From contig QANT01005487.1 of the NCBI GenBank assembly GCA_003254885.1, positions 1 to 59,871 of the forward strand: a stretch of DNA of 59,871 nucleotides. The letters run 5' to 3'. Both the position numbers and the translations under genes were made by a program. The notes under the pieces are model-generated. The model saw only the letters and a program-made list of their open reading frames with translations. It had not been told where the DNA came from and ran no database searches. The stretch comes from Purshia tridentata (taxonomy: Eukaryota > Streptophyta > Magnoliopsida > Rosales > Rosaceae). Below, piece after piece: positions 52,071 to 59,871 of this stretch. Within the stretch, counting starts at the first letter, position 1, and each line of letters opens with the position of its first letter.

Positions 52071-53409
52071 GGGAAAATATTAGGATCAAGACCCCTCATT
52101 AAAAAAATGTTCCGGAAGGACTTAAATTTCACTTAAGCTTCAAATAAGGCAATTTTGTCATATCCATTAGACTTTCTGTTAAAAATTAATCACATGCCAT
52201 GCATATGTCAATTTTTAAGGGCTTAATTGACATTTTGCTTTATTGAAAAAATTAAAATATTAAAATAAATAAAACTAAAAGAAGAAACGATAAAAATTAA
52301 ATAAAAAAACTAACTAATAAAAAAAACACAAACTAAAATAATAAAAATAAAAAACAAACTAAAATAATAAAAAAGCGAGGGGAGCAAATAATCGTCCCTC
52401 CCCCATCCCGATCCTCCTTCCCCACCTCACCTGCTTGCAGTTTCGCCAGACTCTGGCAACGGCCACCCACCCACCCTCTCTCTCTTGTGGAGGATAGTTT
52501 TGTGTTGAAGATGGAGGAATGCAGCTACAGATTTGCATTTTGGTGGTTGAGTATGAATTTGTTGATGTGGTGAAATTTATTGGATATGGATATGGATATG
52601 GTCATTTGTGTTTTAGCTTGTTTGATTGTTTGTAGATCTCTTTCCTTTTTAGTTTTATTTTGGGCTTCATTTCTTACTTGGACGAATTTAGTGTGAATGG
52701 TTTCATTTAACTTTTTTATTTTCTTTCCTTTTTGCTTTTCTTTCGTTTCTTTTTGAAGAATTTTCAGATGGTTATGACATATATAGAGTTGTGTCTTTCA
52801 TGGGTTGCCAGGAAATGATGATTTTGGGTTTCAAGAATGACCTTTTAGGGCTGGATATGGTGGCCGGGTAGAATTTATCTCTCTCTTTCTCTCTTCTGTT
52901 CCTCACTTTCTTTTCTCCCTATTGGGTCTGTTGGGTGCTAATGACACCGTCTCCTTCAGGTTTTGCTATCGAATTGATGGCAGTTTGGGGTTAGGGAAGG
53001 TGAGCTTGTGAGGACTTGGGATTGGGAGCAAGTATGGAAGCCATTGAAGGAGAAGAGCAGAGAGAGATAGAAAGAGAAAGAGAAAGAGGAAGAGAGGAAG
53101 GAGGGTGGAGGGACTGTCGATCTGGAATCATGCAGGAATGGAGGAGATGGCCGGCGTGGGGAGGCTACCTAATGGCAATTTGACCCTTAAAATTATAGTT
53201 TTTAATTTTATAGTTTTTATATAATTATTTTTTAATAATGAATAAAGTGACAATTTGACCCTTAAAACTAATGGACATTTAGAGTAAATTGACGAAAATC
53301 CCTTATTTGAAGCTTAAGTGAAATTTAAGTCATTCTATAACATTTTTTATTGAGGGGTCCTGATTTGGCTCCGCCACCATATGTGGGGTCCTTTTCCTAA
53401 TATTTTCTC
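52071..53409. mobile_element. non-autonomous MULE with 9-bp target duplication
   Basis: It is bracketed by TAATAATTA at 52062-52070 and 53410-53418, a perfect 9-bp duplication. Termini are GGGAAAATATTAGGA and GAGAAAATATTAGGA (right end, reversed). The inverted repeat continues for ~110 bp through GACCCCTCA and ACTTAAATTTCACTTAAGCT, with ~30 extra bp on the right. No transposase is encoded. The interior has CT- and GA-rich patches that may derive from a gene leader. It sits inside the reverse LTR. Confidence 0.8.
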
Positions 53410-53872
53410 TAATAATTATTAAATGAACATAAACATTTATGAAATCAAGTCCACTCACAGAAAGAGCCTAGCTTTGGTCTCCAACTGGACCGTCTTGGGC
53501 CTCGGGAGTGTCACTTAGGATAAGAATGATAAGACGTCAAAATAATATTCAATTTAAGCTCAAAAAGATAAGAGTGCGAGTGTCCTAGGTATTCCGCTCC
53601 ACATTTAATTTTAAATGATAAACGCCACCATATGTGGGGTCCTTTTCCTAATATTTTCCCTAATAATTATTAAATGAGCATAAAAATTTACGAAATCAAG
53701 TCCACTCATAGAAAGAGCCTAGCTTTGGTCTCCAGCTGGACCATCTTGGGCCTCGGGAGTGTCGCCTAGGATAAGAATGATAAGACGTCAAAATAATATT
53801 CAATTTAAGCTCAAAAGACAAGAGTGCGCGTGTCCTAGCTATTCCGCTCCACATTTAATTTTAAACGATAAA
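53373..53872. repeat. 251-bp tandem duplication spanning the MULE end
   Basis: Copy 1 is 53373-53623 and copy 2 is 53624 to about 53872, over 90 percent alike by eye. Each contains the last ~37 bp of the MULE, its TAATAATTA flank and the adjoining LTR sequence (CCTAGCTTTGGTCTCC). Confidence 0.9.
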
Positions 53873-55297
53873 TCCAACTAATTTTCCATCTTGACTCCTA
53901 ATCCAACACCACTTAATCATTTTAACCTGTTAAATTTCCCCAAATAACTTCAATTACCAAAACTCGACCAAGGATCGTTCAGTGTCGTTTGAATGCCCAA
54001 AAATGTCCAAATAACAATTAAATTCAGGTTTATCAACCCAAACCACTCCCAACCAAACCAAAGTTAATAACCCACTTAATTAGAGTCTCATTAAATCCAA
54101 GAATTAGTGGTTGCAAGGTCTCTACCATCACTATCACCACTCAAAGCGGCGCATCCTAGCTCAAAAAAATCATAATTCCTCCACATCTCTTCCAATTAGC
54201 AAATAATGCTAAATATAAGCATCAATTAAAGTTCCTATAGACTGGGAATTACCTAAAACACAGCAAAGTAGCCTTGACTGAATTCAATGTGAAACCTAAT
54301 TGGGCATAACCCCAAAATCTCCAACTTTCAAATTTCTCCAATTTTCTTAAAATTTTTCAATCTAATCTTCAATTAAATGTTCCTAAAGGTGAAATTTGTC
54401 TAAAACACCTCTCAATTTGATTTAATCTCGAAAACCCAAGAGAAATTAGAAATATCCCAAAACCCCCAACTTTGATTTTCACAAAAACTCCAAATTGAAC
54501 ATCCAGTAAATAAGAGAATTAAAGCCCATACCTAGAGGAGAAAAACCCCCAAAAATTTGCGTTGATTTAGAGCTCGAAGGTGGTTGGATTTCATGAATCA
54601 AGACCAGAGGCAAAGTGAACTTCTTGAGTTGATTTCGCGTGCGTGGGGGCTGGTCGGTGTCAAGTAGGCTGGGGCTGGGTTGGCCGGCGGCTAGGTGTCG
54701 CACCAGAACCAAGCCCAGTTGGCTGGGTTAGTCGCTCGCAGGGAGCTCCAGAGAGAGAGACTGCGGGGAAAAGAGAGAGAGAGAGTTGGGGCAGGGCTCA
54801 AGGGGTCGCTGAAGCTTGGTCGACTTGGTGGTTGTCGGAGAAAAGGGTTGGGTTGGTGTCGCACGAGCAGGAGAGAGGGAGGGCCACAGGGGGCTGCACG
54901 TGGAAGGGAAATAAGGAGAGAAAGAGTTCTAGAAAAATTTAGATATTTAAAAAAACCACTTAAAATTACAAGTGTGCCCCTTAGTTTAGACGTCCAAATC
55001 TCTCAAACCGTAACTTCAAATGTTGTGTGCTTCGTGTCTATAAACTTGTGGAGTCGAGTTCTACACAACCATATCGTCCAAACCAAAATTCAAGTATTTT
55101 AAAAAGTCAACTTTTGGCCTCTTGTCACATTCATAACTTCCAAACCGTAGCCTAAGATGATGCATGGTTCGAGTCTATGAACTCACGTGCTCAAGGTCTT
55201 CCCAACAGGCCCAAATTCAAATCTAGAATCCTACTCGAATCAAAAATCAACTCTGGGCCCAATTGAAAATTAACTTAGGAAAATACAGGTCGTTACA

Positions 55298-55454
55298 AGT
55301 GTGGTTTTCAGAAAAGGCTTAGTGAGGCTACCCTTTATGTTACAAATCAAGAAGGGACATGAACACTTATTGTCTCTATCTATGTAGATGATATTGTGTA
55401 TTCTGGAAGCAATGAAGATATGATTGAAGAATTCAAGGCTGAAATGATGAAGAG
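55298..55454 (+). pseudogene. copia RT fragment, left half of a split copy
   Basis: Reads CGFQKRLSEATLYV, then a TGA, then IYVDDIVYSGS (the YVDD catalytic motif) and EFKAEMMK. It is cut at 55454 by the solo LTR and resumes at 58188. Its left side is cut by the reverse LTR. Confidence 0.85.
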
Positions 55455-58182
55455 TGTAACGACCCGTACCTTTTAAGTACATTATAATAGGGCCCAACGT
55501 TGACTTTTGGTTCTAGTAAGATTTTAGCTTTGACCTTGGGTCCGTTAGGAAGGTCTTGAGCTCACGAGTTCATTGACATGCGGCATGGGTTATTTAGAGC
55601 CCCGGTTAGAAAGTTAGGAACATGAGAAGAGACCCAAAGTTGACTTTTTGAATTACCCAAATTTCAGAGGATGGTTGCGTAGATGTCGACTCCACGAATT
55701 CGTAGACACGTAGCATGCGTCATTTGGAGCTACGGTTTGAGAAATACGGAGGTTCAAAGTGAGGGGGCAAATTTGTAATTATGAAGAAATGGGTCTTAAT
55801 TCCAGAAAATTCTGGAATCCTCTTCCCCCCTTTTATTTCTCTCTCTTCTCCCTTCCCCACGCCAAACAGCCCCCAGCCCAGCCCGACATCTTCTCCTCTT
55901 CTCCTCTCCTCTGCGCCACCTCCACAACCGGCTGTCTAGACTCACCGGTGACGTCGCCAGTCGCCGGCCAACGAGCTCACGCCGCCCCAGCCCCTTTCTC
56001 TCTCTCTCCCGATCTATCTTTCTCACCTGCGCGCGACTGGAGCTTCCAGCTACAGCCATTTTCGGCGACACCAGACGACGAGACGGTAGAGAACCACTCC
56101 CCAGCCGCCGACCGTCCCTCCCCGAGCTTCCCCACGCTGGCCAGCCACGTTCCAGTAGGAAATCAGCTCGGAAAACTCTCCAAAGCCGCCGGTCCTCTCC
56201 TCAAATTCCGGCCAGATTCCGACGTCAATCTCCTCGATTTTAGGTGGGTTTTTCTCCTCTCCGCTTGGGCTTCTTTTCCCTTATTGTTGGGTTGTTCAAT
56301 TTTGAGAAATTGTGAGAGATTGAATTTGGGGGTTTGAAGGTATTTTCAGGTTGGCTTAGATTTCCAAAATTAATCCAAATTGTGTAATGTTGTGGGCGAT
56401 TTCTGTCATTAGGAACATATAATCGAAGTTTGGAATGAGAAATTTGGGAAATTATTGAGGAAATTGGAAGTTTGATTGTTGGTGCTTATGCCCATTTCGG
56501 GATTTCTAGAAATTTAAGGTGTTCATGGTAATTTAATTGAAATTGGATGTGATTTTCACCTTTAGGAACGATCTATTGAGGTTTAGAATAGTTAATTTGA
56601 AGAAAATCGGAGAAATGGTGACTTTGAGGTGAAGTTAGACACTTTTTGGTTGTCGAAACGACCCTCGGACGACCCTCGGTCGAGTTGTATAGTAATGAAG
56701 GTTATTGAGAAGAGTTTAACGGGATAAAAATGAGCTAGTAGCATTGGGGTTGCGTCAAGAAAGAAAATGAGTGAGTTTGAGATTTAAATTTAGAATTTTG
56801 AAGCGTAAGGCCTAGAATGTGCACGTGTTTTTACGATCGTAAATTGAATAGTATTCTAATGTATTGTCGTTCCCGTGTTAGGCAACGTTTCCGAGCCTAG
56901 AGACGATCCAGCCAGAGACCAAAGCTAGGCTATCTCTGTGAGTGGACTTCGTTTCCTAAACTTTGTTTATAAATTCTTTATGAATTTTATGATTTAATTC
57001 GTATTTATATTTGAGTTTTAATTGAGTTTGTGAATTGAGAAATATTATTCGATTCTTGAGTATGGAAACGGATTTGATGTGCTTGGGAATGTTTTGATTT
57101 CTCAAGTGGTTTATTCGTATCTTGAAATATTAAAGGTTTGGTTATCGAAAAAGGATTTTATACTAATTTCACAGTATTGGAAAGTTTATATGTTTTATGG
57201 GCGAAAAGAGATTTATGGGAAATGGTTTTCAAACCACCCTTCGTAGTACCCTTCAGATTATCAGATTTCATAGGTCTTTGGGACCCATCACGGCACACAC
57301 ATAGGCTTTGGGCCCTGTGTCGGGATGCCTAGCCCTTTGGGGCTGGACCTGCGTGCACGTATGGCAGGTATATTGGCCCTGCATATGTATGACAAACCCT
57401 GGCTCTGCACATGTACGGCAGGATTAGTGGCCCTACATGCGTATGGCAAGTTGTGAGCCCTACGCATGTACGGCAGGCTATTGGCCCTGCATGCGTACAG
57501 CAGGTCGTGGGCCCTGCGCATGTACGGCAGGTTCGATGGGTAACTGTTGAGTGAGAATTTCTATTATTATATCAGTTTCAAATTGGTACTTAGCAACTTA
57601 ACTAGTTTTATTGATTTCCAGAAAATCTCAAAGTGGATTTTAAGTTATTGACGTACTTATAGTTAACAGTGGATTTTTACGAAATATTTTAAAACTGGGG
57701 GATTTCAAAGAAGGTTTGTGAAAATTTAAGGAAACTTGAAAGTAAAGGTTTATTAATACTTATTTTGATCTATGTCCACTCACTGAGTTATCTCATTAGC
57801 TTTATCTTTTATTGTTGGTTTAATTTTCCCCCCAGGTTGTAGCGGTGGAGCAGTCGTGCCAAAGACGTCGAGGCAATCTAGTTTGTGAATTTTGTAGACA
57901 CTTAGTGCCCTTGTATAACTCAGTTTCTTAGTAAAATTCTGTAGCCACCTCTGATAATCTTTTGAATACTTAATTAATTGGTTTTGAAATTTTGGGTCGG
58001 AGACCCTTTGGTTGTGGTAGAGGAGCTGTGATGCTTAGAAGTGCTTTTGCAGGTTTCATGGTGAAATGGTTAGTCCAATTTCAGGGGAGGTTCTGTCGAA
58101 ATTTCGGTAGGATTTTCCTTAATATTGGATTCCCGCAGGATCACTCCAAGTTGCAGGGTGGAATTTGGAGAGGTTCCTGTCA
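55455..58182 (+). mobile_element. 2.73-kb solo LTR (gypsy-like) with perfect 5-bp target duplication
   Basis: It begins TGTAACGACCCG and ends TTCCTGTCA, flanked by AAGAG at 55450-55454 and 58183-58187. Removing the insert and one AAGAG restores an uninterrupted copia RT frame across the join. There is no coding domain inside, no internal retrotransposon part, and only one LTR, so a solo LTR left by recombination is the simplest reading. It contains a GC-rich leader-like stretch at 55825-56240 and a dimeric minisatellite at 57375-57533. The gypsy assignment rests on length and the TGTAACGACC start. Confidence 0.8.
57375..57533. repeat. 54-bp dimeric minisatellite in the solo LTR
   Basis: Three ~54-bp units (starting near 57375, 57430 and 57484) are each built of two ~27-bp monomers of the form GGCCCTGCATGCGTACGGCA. 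The two monomers of a unit differ in the middle word (CATGCGTAC versus GCATGTACG). A worn half-unit precedes at about 57340. Confidence 0.85.
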
Positions 58183-58795
58183 AAGAGATATGAAATGACA
58201 GATTTGGGGCTTCTGCATCATTTTCTGGGGATTGGTGTAATTTAGCAAGAATGGAGCATCTTCATTCACCAAAAGAAGTATGCTCTGAGTTTACTATTGA
58301 GAGATTAGGTTTAAAAGATTGCAAATTTGTGACAACCCCTCTATCTACAACTGATAAGCTTAGGAGAGAGGATGAAAGCTTGACAGCAAATGAGGAGCAA
58401 TATAGGAAAATTGTAGGAAATCTACTCTACTTGACTGCTACAAGGCCAGATATCATGTTTGTTGCCAGTCTCCTAGCTCGATTTATGCAAAGTCCTTCAG
58501 TCAAGCATTTTTGAATTGCCAAAAGTGTGATGAGATACACTCAAGGCACAATTGACTATGGAATTTAGTATAAGAAAGGTGCTGCTACAATCCTAATTGG
58601 ATACTGTGATAGTGATTGGGGTGGTCATGAGAATGACATGAAATCTACATCTGGTTATGCATTTTCATTTGGGAGTGGAGCATTTTCTTGGGCTTCAGTG
58701 AAGCAGCATAGTGTGGCATTGTCCACTACAGAGGCAGAGTATATCAGTGCATCTGAAGCTACAACTCAAGCTATATGGCTGAGATTTTGTTACAT
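58183..58795 (+). pseudogene. copia RT / RNase H fragment, right half of the split copy
   Basis: Reads RYEMTDLGLLHHFLGIGV, a stop, then 58251-58514 with ERLGLKDCKFVTTPL and GNLLYLTATRPDIMF. RNase H motifs YCDSDWGG and STTEAEYISASEA follow, with stops at 58512 and 58567. Homology stops near 58795 at AIWLRF. Confidence 0.85.
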
Positions 58796-58933
58796 TACAT
58801 AGAAGAATATACAGAGAGAGTCACTACTTGTGCTCCACGTTCATTCAACGTGTTCTTCCTTCTAATTTTCTGCACAATTCATTCTTCAATTTAATTACAA
58901 ATAACAAATACAAACTCATATTCAACAATTCAG

Positions 58934-59230
58934 ATGTCTATCAAAAAGGTTTTATCCTACAATGGTTGCGGTATGCCACCTTATGCTTACAAACAATTTA
59001 AACATCCAGATTTTAAACCTGTTACTTATAATTATTATGATTATAAGTTTCCCCGGACCTATGTCCTTGTATATAATAATTATGATTACAGTCACTCTTG
59101 GTATCTTCAGTTTAGAGCTGGAGCTATGTCCAGAGAATTCCAAAAATTCTCTACTTGTTTCAAAAATTGGTCCTCCAATTGTGGGCCACCAAAGCATTTC
59201 TTTCCTAATCATAGTAAGAAGGTCTATTAG
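58934..59230 (+). CDS. Tyr- and Trp-rich ORF, possibly a retroelement polyprotein tail
   Basis: A 98-codon ORF unusually rich in Tyr, Phe and Lys. It shows a repeated YNYYDY/YNNYDY motif, then SHSWYLQF and a C-terminal FKNWSSNCGPPKHFFP. The SHSW..F followed by W...GP...FP pattern recalls the C-terminal part of uncharacterised plant retroelement polyproteins, possibly caulimovirid-like, but this is from memory of the pattern only. No RT or movement-protein motif is present here, so it is at most a fragment. Confidence 0.3.
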   Translation: MSIKKVLSYNGCGMPPYAYKQFKHPDFKPVTYNYYDYKFPRTYVLVYNNYDYSHSWYLQFRAGAMSREFQKFSTCFKNWSSNCGPPKHFFPNHSKKVY

Positions 59231-59871
59231 ATCTTCTGCAGAGCTAATTCTGTCAGTGAATTCGACAGTAGAATATTTATATGGGTGATTTATAGGCCGG
59301 TCCAATTTTTTCTCCTCTGTTAGACTAATACCTTAATACTTTTTTATTTTTGACTAAGGTCTAAAAATATTATCCAGATGTTTTTAATTTAAAAAATATG
59401 TAATATTATCCTAAAATTAATGATATGTAAATCTTAATATTATCTTAATATTATTATAACATTATTCTAATTGTATATTACTTTAATATTATAATATTAT
59501 ATTATATATCTTAATTAATATTATCATATTATCCTATAATTAATTATAAGATTTAATTGTACCAAACGAACGATTGACTTTGGTTTGTAAATACATTTCA
59601 ATTGTACTAATCAATTGATCGGCTATGGTTTGTCGGCTTTTATGTTATGGTTTAGCTCCAGGATTTTGGGTTTCGCCCAAAATCTCAGAGCTAAACCCTA
59701 ACATAACGCCTCTATCGAACACATTCTATACCCTAAAAGGGGATAGGATGAAAAGATGGGATTTACCCTCAAAACTCAGGAAATAAAGCAGCTCGAATAT
59801 ATATACCAACCCAGATATTGGTATAATTGAAATGTACCTATATATATATATATTTTTTTTTCTCTTACTTG
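59231..59871. other. AT-rich terminal stretch, no gene
   Basis: Contains AT-rich TAATATTAT-type sequence (59390-59530), a long hairpin at 59640-59707 and an inverted copy of a motif found at 50.17 kb. Confidence 0.6.
59640..59707. repeat. long hairpin (about 31-bp arms, 5-nt loop)
   Basis: TATGTTATGGTTTAGCTCC... up to TTTTGGG at 59670 pairs in inverse with CCCAAAATC... from 59676 to CATAAC at 59707, with a few mismatches. The loop TTTCG is at 59671-59675. Confidence 0.85.

Larger units (their letters stand above)
51900..55297 (-). mobile_element. gypsy-type LTR (reverse orientation), interrupted by a MULE
   Basis: Read on the minus strand it begins TGTAACGACC at 55297, exactly where copia RT sequence starts on the other side. 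It shares with the plus-strand LTR at 55455-58182 the TGTAACGACC start, a GC-rich middle and the phrase GAGACCAAAGCTAGGCT followed by GTGAGTGGACTT. The MULE at 52071-53409 splits it. The far end (near 51.9 kb or beyond) could not be fixed, and no matching target duplication was found, so a solo LTR or a truncated LTR are both possible. Confidence 0.6.

Noticed and set aside
57288..57521. Minus-strand ORF with repeated RRAHNLPYACRA-type peptide
   Set aside because: The repetition follows from the 54-bp minisatellite (period divisible by 3), not from a protein.
57375..57533. CRISPR-like regular repeats
   Set aside because: Repeats are contiguous without unique spacers, and the window is plant nuclear DNA.

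Overview
The window reads as nuclear DNA of a flowering plant. It is AT-rich, genes are split by short GT-AG introns, and intergenic space is filled with LTR retrotransposon remains, MULE-like elements and MITEs. Gene content (CDPK, S40 senescence regulator, NSE1, apyrase 6-like) fits a eudicot. A woody rosid such as a Rosaceae species is my guess from repeat style only and is not proven.

Layout. 1-6.9 kb: a decayed Ty1/copia element with its 3' LTR, a tandem array of a ~770-bp unit, and a second copia RNase H remnant. 7.2-8.0 kb: pseudogene exons of a rhamnogalacturonate lyase. 8-15.2 kb: gene-poor DNA. 15.3-15.95 kb: a single-exon S40/DUF584 gene whose leader has a G-quadruplex motif and an overlapping upstream ORF. 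16.1-20.8 kb: a tandem duplication and a MITE. 20.8-24.6 kb: an 8-exon calcium-dependent protein kinase, complete and in frame (540 codons). 24.6-31.5 kb: an LTR-like block, a Harbinger-type MITE and a MULE-like element. 31.5-34.2 kb: a 3-exon multi-pass membrane protein with His-rich loops. 35.2-38.3 kb: a 6-exon NSE1 gene (SMC5/6 complex). 40.3-48.3 kb, minus strand: an 8-exon apyrase (GDA1/CD39 family) convergent with NSE1, with a TRIM-like element in one intron. 48.8-59.9 kb: nested transposable elements with no host gene. A MULE-like element sits inside an inverted gypsy-type LTR, and a third copia fragment is split by a 2.73-kb solo LTR with a perfect 5-bp target duplication.

The five host genes do not form a pathway; they are ordinary neighbours (calcium signalling, senescence, membrane transport, DNA repair, nucleotide hydrolysis). 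The most unusual observations are: (1) the apyrase keeps a full open reading frame and intact splice sites but has lost key residues of three apyrase conserved regions, including the catalytic Glu, so it looks like a pseudoenzyme; (2) the S40 leader combines a G-quadruplex motif with an overlapping upstream ORF; (3) the datable nest of insertions at 52-58 kb, with a 54-bp dimeric minisatellite inside the solo LTR. I found no CRISPR array, no tRNA or rRNA gene, and no clear candidate for an undescribed multi-gene system.
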